From positions 1 to 8,909 of the forward strand of contig JANXRO010000029.1 of the NCBI GenBank assembly GCA_025356765.1: a stretch of 8,909 nucleotides of DNA, written 5' to 3'. Numbering within the stretch: the first letter of the stretch is position 1; each line of letters starts with the position of its first letter. A program made the translations under genes and the position numbers. This document shows, piece by piece, positions 1 through 6,174 of this stretch. Source of the stretch: Hyphomicrobiales bacterium (GTDB lineage: Bacteria; Pseudomonadota; Alphaproteobacteria; Rhizobiales; Aestuariivirgaceae). Under the pieces are notes generated by a model, which did no database searches, was not told the origin of the DNA, and saw only the letters and a list, made by a program, of their open reading frames with translations.

Positions 1-196
1 TGCCAGGCATGGCCGCATCCACAAACGAAACATGGTCATTAGGCTCGCCACCAAATTCAGCTGAAGCGCCAGAAAACAATTTGGCCTTGGATAAAACCTG
101 CGCATGAACCTCAAGGCCAATGATGATTTCCCAATCACTCAATGCCCCTTTGATCCAATCTTTCTTATCCGCAACGCGCTTGGCAGCTTCTAACAT
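1..196 (-). CDS. gatB: Asp/Glu-tRNA(Asn/Gln) amidotransferase subunit B, N-terminus (partial)
   Basis: This is the first 65 codons of GatB; the rest lies beyond the left edge. GatB is the subunit of the GatCAB amidotransferase that binds and activates misacylated Glu-tRNA(Gln) or Asp-tRNA(Asn) in the cytoplasm, so that it can be amidated. The diagnostic N-terminal stretch is present: DWEIIIGLEVHAQ at residues 21-33, then SKAKLFSG (36-43), FGGEPNDHVS (48-57) and DAAMPG (60-65), as in alphaproteobacterial GatB proteins. The ATG at 196 is preceded by AAGGAA about ten bases upstream, which supports the start. The gene points away from the toxin-antitoxin-like operon that begins at 320, with about 120 bases between them. 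Identification rests on recognised family motifs and is firm despite truncation. Confidence 0.93.
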   Translation of the reverse strand, partial: MLEAAKRVADKKDWIKGALSDWEIIIGLEVHAQVLSKAKLFSGASAEFGGEPNDHVSFVDAAMPG

Positions 197-273
197 TATG
201 TGTGTTCCTTGATTTGGGTGTGGGGATAATGGAGGACGCGTGGAGGATCAAGTAGTTGATGAGATTTGTGTTC

Positions 274-319
274 GTTGGCATTCTTGACAACAGTCGAGCA
301 TGATGGCATATTTGCCAAC
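274..319 (+). promoter_or_regulatory. Promoter and candidate operator of the TumE/wHTH/SIR2 operon
   Basis: A perfect -35 hexamer TTGACA (284-289) is followed after 17 bases by CATATT (307-312), which matches four of six -10 consensus bases. The expected transcription start, about 318-320, coincides with the ATG at 320, so the message may be leaderless; no convincing Shine-Dalgarno sequence lies before that ATG. Three related half-sites surround the promoter: GTTGGCA (274-280), TGGCA (304-308) and TGCCAAC (313-319). The first and third are exact 7-base inverted copies. The second and third form TGGCA-TATT-TGCCA across the -10 element. This is a plausible autoregulatory operator for the winged-helix protein of the operon. 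Hexamers and repeats are seen directly; function is inferred. Confidence 0.5.
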
Positions 320-610
320 ATGAAAGCAAAATTGCTTCTGCGATCCAAAGAAGTTCTTTCAGATGGTGCCATTTTGGAAATGGTGATTTGGCAGTTGCCC
401 GAATGTGTTCCGGGTTGCCTCCATTTTTACAAATATCGACTTTACTATGGAAAAGGCGGTGCCCGTTTGGTTGGTTTCGACAATGAAAAACCAAAAGGTG
501 ATCATAAACATTTAAACGGCAAAGAAACCGCATATCATTTCAGCGATGTAGATCAACTCATTGCTGATTTTCTGAGTGCAGTTCGCAAAAGGAGATTAAA
601 CAATGTCTGA
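320..610 (+). CDS. TumE-family (DUF6516) toxin-antitoxin protein
   Basis: A 96-residue protein of the family that databases name TumE (formerly DUF6516), the putative toxin component of a two-gene toxin-antitoxin locus. Recognisable stretches are DGAILEMVIWQLP at 15-27, KYRLYYGKGG (38-47), LVGFDNEKPKGDHKHLNG (50-67) and a C-terminal helix containing DVDQLIADF (76-84). Family members usually begin near MKA, so I start at the ATG at 320; an in-frame TTG at 266 would add 18 residues unlike the family. It is the first gene of a three-gene operon and overlaps the next gene by eight bases. The mode of action is not evident from the sequence, and I see no catalytic motif I can name. Assignment as the toxin rests on family naming and on the DNA-binding partner next door. 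Confidence 0.8.
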   Translation: MKAKLLLRSKEVLSDGAILEMVIWQLPECVPGCLHFYKYRLYYGKGGARLVGFDNEKPKGDHKHLNGKETAYHFSDVDQLIADFLSAVRKRRLNNV

Positions 611-965
611 AGCAATCATCCGGATTCTCAGCAGCGACGATGCTATTCTCGAAGAGGCTTCCGCAAGATTTATAAATGTTTGGAAATCAGGCAAGACCAG
701 TCCTGCTGTTTTTACCTTCAGTTCGCCTGCACAATTGTTCTCTGTAATCAGCCCAAAGCGTTGGCAATTGATCGAACACTTACAACACTTAGGCCCCTGC
801 ACTATTCGTGGTCTTGCCCGTTCGCTAAACCGCGATGTGAAGCGCGTGCATGATGATGTAACGGCGCTGCTCGAATGGGGATTGGTCGAGCGCAATGAGG
901 CAGGAATGGTGCATGTTCCGTTTCAGGTGATTCACGCAGAATTTGATTTGAGAGCTGTGGCTTGA
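603..965 (+). CDS. Winged-helix DNA-binding protein, probable antitoxin partner of TumE
   Basis: This 120-residue protein has a winged-helix fold of MarR-like type. Residues 36-51 (VFTFSSPAQLFSVISP) and KRWQLIEHLQHLGP (52-65) lead into the helix-turn-helix, with IRGLARSLNRDVKRVHDDV (68-86) as the helices including the recognition helix, followed by LLEWGLVERNEAGMVHVPF (89-107) as the wing. The ending HAEFDLRAVA is typical of the HTH partners found beside DUF6516 proteins. The ATG at 603 has a strong AAAAGGAG (587-594) eight bases upstream, inside the end of the tumE-like gene, and the overlap implies translational coupling. By analogy with other toxin-antitoxin pairs it would neutralise its partner and repress the promoter at 284-312. 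That role is inferred; the DNA-binding fold is well supported. Confidence 0.8.
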   Translation: MSEAIIRILSSDDAILEEASARFINVWKSGKTSPAVFTFSSPAQLFSVISPKRWQLIEHLQHLGPCTIRGLARSLNRDVKRVHDDVTALLEWGLVERNEAGMVHVPFQVIHAEFDLRAVA

Positions 966-966
966 A

Positions 967-2010
967 ATGATTAAATCAAAAACAGTTTTTATTGTGGGAG
1001 CGGGTGCAAGTAGCGAAGTTAAAATGCCAATTGGCAGCGAATTGGCGGGGCAAATTTCAGACATGCTAAGCCCCAGCAGGGGGTCAATGGAGGGCCATAC
1101 ATTTTTGAAAGACCGGGAAATTTCTAGAGCGATTCTCAATACCTATCGCTCAAGGGCAACTAAAATGGCAGCTGCGGCAGACAAAATATCAAGTGGAGTA
1201 ACTTTAGCACACTCAATTGATGATTTCATAGACAGCTTTCCGAACGAACCAGAAATTGCGTTAGTCGGGAAACTGGCAATTGCACGTGCAATTCTGGTGA
1301 AGGAAAGTGAAAGCCATCTGTTCGTCAATCGCGATAGATTTGACAAAGGAATTAATCAAGACCAACTCAAAAAAACGTGGTATCCAATGCTTCTTCGAAT
1401 TCTAGCATCAGGGGCCAACCATACGACCGCCTCAGAAGTCCTACAAAACGTTACCTTTATTTCTTTTAATTACGACAGATGTCTAGAACAATTCCTTTGT
1501 TACGGCCTCGCTGCCCGATTTGGACTTGCAAAAATTCAAGCCCGAAATATTTTGGGTGATAAAAGAATTCTTCATCCGTACGGATCGCTTGGTAATTTTA
1601 GACTACCAGAAGAGTCAGGAAGTCTGCACTTTGGTCAAAGTGAAAATTACGATCTTGTTGATATTGCTTTAAATTTAAAAACCTACACTGAGCGAACCGA
1701 TGACATAAGCATTGAGGTACAATCAATTCGTTCAGCTCTAACAGAAGCTGATACGGTCGTGTTTTTGGGTTTTGCATTTCACAAACAAAATATGGATTTG
1801 ATCCGACCTCTAAATGGCATAAGGGCGGGCAGAATTTTCGCGACAACCAAGGGCATGTCTAATAGTGACCGCGATATTGTAAGGGCCGACCTTGAGAAAT
1901 TCTGGGGACAAAACGAAGATGGCACTCAGCGCGCTGTTGGGGAAGTGACAATCACTGACCAAACTTGCGCTGAGTTTTTTTATGACTATCAAAGAACATT
2001 GGCAAATTAA
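967..2010 (+). CDS. SIR2-like domain protein (putative NAD-binding/NADase effector)
   Basis: A 347-residue protein of the SIR2-like superfamily. The N-terminus has the Rossmann nucleotide-binding segment VFIVGAGASSE (7-17). SIDDF follows at 83-87, then the hallmark TFISFNYDR (163-171), LHPYGSLG (202-209) and the strand VVFLGFAF (264-271). In bacterial SIR2-like NADases such as ThsA, an Asn and a His are catalytic; N168 and H203 are the natural candidates here. There is no extra sensor, transmembrane or nuclease domain, so it is essentially a stand-alone SIR2 unit with a helical insertion around residues 45-160. The ATG is one base after the stop of the winged-helix gene, so the genes are almost certainly co-transcribed; its ribosome site (GAGAG, 950-954) is weak and distant. 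The gene is A+T-rich relative to neighbours, suggesting transfer. Protein deacetylase activity is unlikely because the zinc-binding cysteine set is absent. A defence role is inference. Confidence 0.82.
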   Translation: MIKSKTVFIVGAGASSEVKMPIGSELAGQISDMLSPSRGSMEGHTFLKDREISRAILNTYRSRATKMAAAADKISSGVTLAHSIDDFIDSFPNEPEIALVGKLAIARAILVKESESHLFVNRDRFDKGINQDQLKKTWYPMLLRILASGANHTTASEVLQNVTFISFNYDRCLEQFLCYGLAARFGLAKIQARNILGDKRILHPYGSLGNFRLPEESGSLHFGQSENYDLVDIALNLKTYTERTDDISIEVQSIRSALTEADTVVFLGFAFHKQNMDLIRPLNGIRAGRIFATTKGMSNSDRDIVRADLEKFWGQNEDGTQRAVGEVTITDQTCAEFFYDYQRTLAN

Positions 2011-2015
2011 AGTAA

Positions 2016-2288
2016 TTAAGCCGCCTCTTCTCTGTTCACCACAATGCCAAGCGCTGCCAGATACAAATCAATCATGGCTTCTTCTTCTTGGCGTTCCTCA
2101 GGCTCCTTCTTGCGAAGTGAAATCACTTTTCGCAGAATTTTAATGTCAAAACCATTGCCCTTTGCTTCGGCATAAACTTCCTTGATATCGGCAGCGATGG
2201 TTTTTTTCTCTTCTTCCAAGCGTTCAATGCGCTCAACCAAAGCCTTCAATTGGCCTTCAGCGAAAGTGGTTTTTGTAGGTTCAGCCAA
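2016..2288 (-). CDS. gapR: GapR family nucleoid-associated DNA-binding protein (DUF2312)
   Basis: A 90-residue DUF2312 protein. In Caulobacter, GapR binds A+T-rich and overtwisted DNA and supports replication and chromosome organisation. The sequence is nearly all helical and highly charged. TFAEGQLKALVERIERLEEE (8-27) starts the long coiled-coil dimerisation helix, EVYAEAKGNGFD (37-48) and KILRKVISLRKKEPEERQEEE (50-70) follow, and it ends in a short helical tail. These blocks match the family closely. The only plausible start is a TTG at 2288, which gives the usual MAE-like N-terminus and has GGAG six bases upstream. It lies 13 bases after the DUF1244 stop and is probably co-transcribed with that gene. 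Its 3' end is five bases from the end of the SIR2-like gene, with no obvious terminator between. Confidence 0.92.
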   Translation of the reverse strand: MAEPTKTTFAEGQLKALVERIERLEEEKKTIAADIKEVYAEAKGNGFDIKILRKVISLRKKEPEERQEEEAMIDLYLAALGIVVNREEAA

Positions 2289-2301
2289 AATGGTCTCCGA
2301 T

Positions 2302-2586
2302 TTAATGAGTGTTGGTTTTTAATGTTTGAGTGGCGCCGGTTTGATGTTTGGTTTTCCATTCGTCATAAGGCATTCCATAAATGTGCAAGCGGGCTTCGTC
2401 TTTTGAAACATCAATGCCTTGTGCCTTGGCCGCATCTTCATACCAATTTGATAAACAGTTGCGGCAAAAGCCCGCCAAGTTCATCAAATCCAAATTTTGC
2501 ACATCGTCGCGCTTGCGCAAATGTTCAACCAATCTGCGAAATGCAGCGGCTTCCAATTCAGTTTGGGTTTTAAGATCAGGTTTCAT
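2302..2586 (-). CDS. DUF1244 family protein (SMc04008-like)
   Basis: A 94-residue cytoplasmic protein of the DUF1244 family, whose function is not established. The core is recognisable: TELEAAAFRRLVEHLRKRDDVQN (9-31) as a helix, LDLMNLAGFCRNCLSNWY (32-49) with a CxxC pair at C41 and C44, and YGMPYDEWKTKHQ (70-82) near the end. The CxxC suggests metal or redox chemistry but this is unproven. I chose the ATG at 2586 because family members start a few residues before TELEAAAF; a GTG at 2643 would add 19 unrelated residues. An AGGGG run sits only two bases from this ATG, so the start is supported by homology more than by the ribosome site. It precedes gapR in an apparent operon. Confidence 0.88.
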   Translation of the reverse strand: MKPDLKTQTELEAAAFRRLVEHLRKRDDVQNLDLMNLAGFCRNCLSNWYEDAAKAQGIDVSKDEARLHIYGMPYDEWKTKHQTGATQTLKTNTH

Positions 2587-2758
2587 CGCCCCTACATAGG
2601 CGTGAAGCTTGCCCCAGCCAATGGCCAGCCTGAATTCATCCACAAGTCAGAAAGGCTTGTTCATGGCCTCAGAATCCCTTAGTGAAAGACGAAAGCTGCG
2701 ATTTGCCCGCAAATTGCCGCATTGGCTTGGGATATTGGGGCTTGGGAGTATTAACGGC
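2587..2758. promoter_or_regulatory. Divergent intergenic region between DUF1244/gapR and DUF1036/pyk
   Basis: These 172 bases separate two divergent gene pairs and must hold promoters for both. A perfect inverted repeat, ATTTGC-CC-GCAAAT, lies at 2701-2714. A 9-base direct repeat, GGCTTGGGA, occurs at 2724-2732 and 2739-2747 (period 15); the second copy overlaps the probable ribosome site GGGAG of the DUF1036 gene. I could not find hexamers good enough to name a promoter. The inverted repeat could be an operator, but this is only suggested by its position. Confidence 0.3.
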
Positions 2759-3280
2759 ATGAAACGCAATCTGGGGCCTTTTATCAGCGCCTTTTTGTTG
2801 CTGGGCTTTTGGGCCCTGCCCGCAAAGGCAGATTTGAAATTATGCAACAACACCACAAGTTCGGTGAATGTTGCTGTTGGTTATAAAGATAAAGAGGGTT
2901 GGGCGTCTGAAGGTTGGTGGAAAGCCGCCCCTTCGGCATGTGTGAAATTGCTCAAAGGCCCGTTGATCGCGCGTTATTATTATGTGTTTGCCGTTGATTT
3001 GGATCGCACCAAAGGTGGCTCTTGGGGCGGCAAGGCGATGATTTGCACACGTGACAAAATTTTCACAATCCGCGGCATCGAAAACTGTGCTGAACGTGGA
3101 TACTTAAAACAAGGCTTTTTCGAAGTCGACACTGGCGACAAGATTGATTGGACGGTCTCATTGGCCGGCGACAAAACCACCCCAGCAGCCGCGGCAGATG
3201 GCACCGCACAACCCGTTCCAGCACCCGATGCTGTGGCTCCGGTACAACCGGCAACAACAAACACTCAAACAGGTCAATAA
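2759..3280 (+). CDS. Exported DUF1036 domain protein
   Basis: A 173-residue secreted or periplasmic protein. Residues 1-24 form a signal peptide: a basic start (MKRN), a hydrophobic core around FISAFLLLGFWAL, and a cleavage site after PAKA. The mature part begins DLKLCNNT and matches the DUF1036 family: GYKDKEGWASEGWW (41-54), a segment rich in Tyr around ARYYYVFAVD (71-80), and four cysteines (C29, C61, C96, C110) that could form two disulfides. From about residue 137 the protein ends in a low-complexity Pro/Ala/Thr tail. The ATG at 2759 is chosen because it begins the signal peptide and has GGGAG (2744-2748) ten bases upstream; longer in-frame starts would place about 50 non-family residues first. 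The function of the family is unknown. The pyruvate kinase gene begins two bases after its stop codon. Confidence 0.87.
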   Translation: MKRNLGPFISAFLLLGFWALPAKADLKLCNNTTSSVNVAVGYKDKEGWASEGWWKAAPSACVKLLKGPLIARYYYVFAVDLDRTKGGSWGGKAMICTRDKIFTIRGIENCAERGYLKQGFFEVDTGDKIDWTVSLAGDKTTPAAAADGTAQPVPAPDAVAPVQPATTNTQTGQ

Positions 3281-3282
3281 TC

Positions 3283-4716
3283 TTGCGCAGAAAACGTAAA
3301 GTCAAAATCCTAGCAACCCTGGGCCCCGCTTCCGCGACCATGGAGATGATAGAAAAGTTGTTTGTTGCAGGTGTTGATGTTTTCCGCATTAACATGAGCC
3401 ATACGAGCCACGCGTTGCTGAAAGAGCTTCATGGCTATATTCGTGCCGTTGAACAAAAAGTAAAGCGCCCCATTGGCATTCTGGCAGATTTGCAAGGCCC
3501 AAAAATTCGCATCGGCACATTCGCTGATAAAGAAGTGAAACTTGTTTCTGGCCAAAATTTTATTTTCGATACCAACCCAGAACCCGGCGATGCCACGCGC
3601 GTTTTCCTGCCACACCCTGAAATTTTCGCGGGCGCAAAGCTGGGAGAAAATCTTTTGTTGAACGACGGTCGCTTGCGCGTTCAAATCAACAAAGTGGCCC
3701 CCGAAAGGCTTGATACTACCGTTATCTATGGCGGCATGCTGTCAAATCGTAAAGGCGTTAACTTGCCTGATACGCTTTTGCCCATTCCGGCTTTGACTGA
3801 AAAAGATCGCGCCGATTTGGAAGCCGCTGCCGTTTTAGGCGTGGATTGGATTGCGCTCTCATTCGTTCAACGCGCTGAAGATGTGGCCGAAGCACAGCGC
3901 CTTGTTAAAGGCCGCGCCGGTGTTATGGCGAAAATTGAAAAGCCTTCAGCACTTCCCGTGTTGGATGAGATTTTAAAAATCTCTGATGGTTTGATGGTGG
4001 CCCGTGGAGATTTGGGCGTTGAACTGCCGCTTGAAACCGTGCCTTCCAAACAAAAGCACATTACCCGCGCTGCTCGCCGCTATGGCAAGCCTGTGGTTGT
4101 GGCTACGCAAATGTTGGAGTCGATGATCACTGAACCTGTTCCAACCAGAGCCGAAGTTTCAGACGTGGCGACAGCGGTATATGAAGGTGCTGATGCTGTA
4201 ATGCTTTCAGCCGAAAGCGCATCTGGCGCTTGGCCGGAAAAAGCCGTGCAAACAATGGATAAGATCGCCCAATCCGCTGAGAATGATGTTTACTACGCAA
4301 GCATTGTTCATGCCCAGCGCACTGATCCTGAACACACGGTGGCCGATGCAATTTCAGCAGCAGCCCGCACCATTGCCGAAACCCTGCAAGTGCCCGCCAT
4401 TGTTTGCTATACTGGTGGTGGTTCCACCGGCAATCGCGTGGCGCGTGAACGGCCAAACATGCCAATTTTGGCACTTACACCGATAGTGGCCACAGCCAGA
4501 CGCATGACATTGACGTGGGGTGTTCACCCCTTGGTGGTGGCAGACGCAAAAACCTTAGACGAGATGATGGGCCAAGCAGGCGAGCTGGCCTATAGCGAAG
4601 AATTTGCCAAGCCTGGCGAAAAAATCTTAATCACAGCGGGCGTTCCTATTGGCTCACCCGGCACAACCAACATGTTGCGCGTGGCAACATTGGGGCCCGG
4701 TGGCAAAGGCGTTTAA
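3283..4716 (+). CDS. pyk: Pyruvate kinase
   Basis: A 477-residue full-length pyruvate kinase, which converts phosphoenolpyruvate and ADP to pyruvate and ATP in the last step of glycolysis. The N-terminus MRRKRKVKILATLGPAS is typical. Substrate- and metal-binding elements include FRINMSH (34-40, with R35, N37 and S39), LADLQGPKIRIG (67-78), AKIEKP (216-221, with catalytic K217 and metal ligand E219), ARGDLGVE (240-247, D243) and VVVATQMLESM (271-281, T275). The C-terminal allosteric domain spans roughly 340-477. The start is a TTG at 3283, two bases after the DUF1036 stop; AGG (3271-3273) lies nine bases upstream. An ATG at 3148 in the same frame would add 45 residues that merely read through the DUF1036 tail in another frame. 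Its stop overlaps that of the converging membrane-protein gene. Confidence 0.97.
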   Translation: MRRKRKVKILATLGPASATMEMIEKLFVAGVDVFRINMSHTSHALLKELHGYIRAVEQKVKRPIGILADLQGPKIRIGTFADKEVKLVSGQNFIFDTNPEPGDATRVFLPHPEIFAGAKLGENLLLNDGRLRVQINKVAPERLDTTVIYGGMLSNRKGVNLPDTLLPIPALTEKDRADLEAAAVLGVDWIALSFVQRAEDVAEAQRLVKGRAGVMAKIEKPSALPVLDEILKISDGLMVARGDLGVELPLETVPSKQKHITRAARRYGKPVVVATQMLESMITEPVPTRAEVSDVATAVYEGADAVMLSAESASGAWPEKAVQTMDKIAQSAENDVYYASIVHAQRTDPEHTVADAISAAARTIAETLQVPAIVCYTGGGSTGNRVARERPNMPILALTPIVATARRMTLTWGVHPLVVADAKTLDEMMGQAGELAYSEEFAKPGEKILITAGVPIGSPGTTNMLRVATLGPGGKGV

Positions 4717-4943
4717 CGCTTAATTTCTTTGGCGATGGCATTGGTGAGGTAAAGCGCAATCAATGCCATTGCCACCATAACACCCAAAAATCCCCAATCC
4801 TGTTGGTTCAATAAAAAGCCTTCTGGCGTATGTTTCTGCCACAAAAATATGCTCGCAAACAACACAAGCAAGCCTAGCGTTGCAATCGTTCCTTTGCGCA
4901 AAATAGACATCAACAAAATTGCCAAGGGTGACATTTCCGCCAT
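4713..4943 (-). CDS. Small inner-membrane protein, two predicted helices, unknown function
   Basis: A 76-residue protein that I do not recognise as a named family. It has a short N-terminus (MAEMSPLAILLMSILRKG), a first hydrophobic helix (about TIATLGLLVLFASIFLW), a polar connector (QKHTPEGFLLNQQDWG), a second helix (about FLGVMVAMALIALYL) and a basic end (EIKR). I prefer the ATG at 4943 because GGAGG (4954-4958) stands ten bases upstream. An ATG at 4982 adds 13 residues and would leave only 16 bases to the divergent metC start. The gene converges on pyk: both stop codons use the same palindromic TTAA at 4713-4716. The hydrophobic pattern, clean frame and ribosome site support a real gene. 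Confidence 0.65.
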   Translation of the reverse strand: MAEMSPLAILLMSILRKGTIATLGLLVLFASIFLWQKHTPEGFLLNQQDWGFLGVMVAMALIALYLTNAIAKEIKR

Positions 4944-4998
4944 TGGTGATTTTCCTCCATCTGGGGCATAAGGTTTATTCATTAGCGGAAAGCACCTC

Positions 4999-6174
4999 AT
5001 GTCCAAATCGAAAATTGATCGCAAAACATTAAAGCCCGCAACCAGATTTGCTTCGGCAGCCCGCGAATTTAACGAACATGGCATGGTGAACCCGGCCGTT
5101 TATCGCGCTTCAACAATTACATTTCCTGACGTTGAAACATTAAAAAGCGGCAAGCAAAGCTATATCTATGGCAGGCGCGGAACACCAACGTCTTTGGCAA
5201 TTGAAACAGCCATTGCCGAATTGGAAGGTGGCTATAAATGCAAAGTTGCACCTTCCGGCCAAGCCGCAATAAGCGTCGCTTTGCTCAGCTTTCTCAGCCC
5301 CGGGGATCACCTGTTGGTGACAGATACGGTCTATGGCCCGGTGCGCGAATTATGCCGCACTGTTTTAGATCGCATGGCCATCGAGACAACCTATTACGAT
5401 CCGCTGATTGGTGAAAAGCTCCGTACACTGATGAAACCCAACACCAAGGTTGTGTATCTGGAAAGCCCCGGCTCACAAACCATGGAAATTCAGGATGTGC
5501 CGCTGCTTACAAAAATTGCCCATGAAGCGGGCGCACTCGTGTTGATCGATAATACATGGAGCGGGGGGCATTTTTTCAAAGCCTTTGAACACGGCTGTGA
5601 TATTTCTGTTCAGGCCGCCACGAAATATATTACCGGCCATTCAGACTGCATGTTCGGCTCTATTGTTTGCACCGAAAAAACTTGGGGGCCGCTTAAAGCC
5701 ACTTATGAAGCCATGGGCATGTTTGCCGGGCCTGATGATATGTATTTGGCCTTGCGAGGGCTTCGCACGTTGGATGTGCGCATGGAGCGGCACATGAAAT
5801 CTGCCATCACCATTGCAGAATGGTTGCGCGGCCGCGATGAAGTGGAAACGGTGCTTCACCCTGCTCTTTCAAACGCGCCGGGCCATGAAATTTGGAAACG
5901 CGATTTTAAAGGGTCATCCGGCCTGTTCTCGATCATCCTCAAACCAACAAGCGAAAAAGCCGTAGCCGCCATGTTGGATGATATGCAGCTTTTTGCCATG
6001 GGCTATAGCTGGGGCGGCTTTGAAAGCCTGATGATTCCGTTCAACCCCATTCGCACCGCCACCACCTGGCAGGCAAATGGCCAAGCTTTGCGCCTTCAAA
6101 TTGGCCTTGAACACCCAGACGATTTGATTGCAGATTTGGAACAAGGGTTGAAACGCCTCAAAAACAATCCTTGA
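4999..6174 (+). CDS. metC: Cystathionine beta-lyase (PLP-dependent Cys/Met metabolism enzyme)
   Basis: A 391-residue enzyme of the Cys/Met metabolism PLP family, best called cystathionine beta-lyase. That enzyme cleaves cystathionine to homocysteine, pyruvate and ammonia in methionine synthesis. Visible landmarks are YIYGRRGTPT (55-64), whose Tyr and Arg contact the cofactor phosphate of the neighbouring subunit; APSGQAAIS (84-92); TDTVYGP (108-114); LIDNTWSGG (182-190), whose D184 pairs with the pyridine nitrogen; and VQAATKYITGHSD (204-216), with K209 as the Schiff-base lysine. GYSWGGFESL, near residue 335, resembles MetC rather than gamma-synthase or gamma-lyase enzymes. Length is normal. 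The ATG at 4999 follows GCGGAAAG by about seven bases. Substrate preference among beta-lyases cannot be proven from sequence alone. Confidence 0.92.
   Translation: MSKSKIDRKTLKPATRFASAAREFNEHGMVNPAVYRASTITFPDVETLKSGKQSYIYGRRGTPTSLAIETAIAELEGGYKCKVAPSGQAAISVALLSFLSPGDHLLVTDTVYGPVRELCRTVLDRMAIETTYYDPLIGEKLRTLMKPNTKVVYLESPGSQTMEIQDVPLLTKIAHEAGALVLIDNTWSGGHFFKAFEHGCDISVQAATKYITGHSDCMFGSIVCTEKTWGPLKATYEAMGMFAGPDDMYLALRGLRTLDVRMERHMKSAITIAEWLRGRDEVETVLHPALSNAPGHEIWKRDFKGSSGLFSIILKPTSEKAVAAMLDDMQLFAMGYSWGGFESLMIPFNPIRTATTWQANGQALRLQIGLEHPDDLIADLEQGLKRLKNNP

Noticed and set aside
225..251. Possible gatB promoter on the minus strand (TTGATC near 251-246 with a CATTAT-like element at 231-226)
   Set aside because: The spacing is only 14 bases and the matches are poor, so I could not support it as a promoter.
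266..319. TTG-initiated 18-residue extension of the TumE-like protein
   Set aside because: The extension covers the promoter hexamers and palindromes and does not match the family, which begins at the ATG at 320.
165..533. Minus-strand open frame across the gatB start and the TumE-like gene
   Set aside because: It is in a different frame from gatB, is antisense to the well-supported TumE-like gene, and resembles no family.
2587..2643. GTG-initiated extension of the DUF1244 protein
   Set aside because: The additional 19 residues are not part of the family, whose members begin shortly before the TELEAAAF block.
3148..3282. In-frame ATG extension of pyruvate kinase by 45 residues
   Set aside because: The added peptide is basic, Ser/Thr-rich and unlike any pyruvate kinase. 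It is simply the DUF1036 tail read in another frame, and the family N-terminus starts at the TTG at 3283.
4517..4530. Hairpin GGGGTG-TT-CACCCC
   Set aside because: It is a perfect inverted repeat, but it lies inside the pyruvate kinase coding region, has no T-run after it and encodes normal family sequence.
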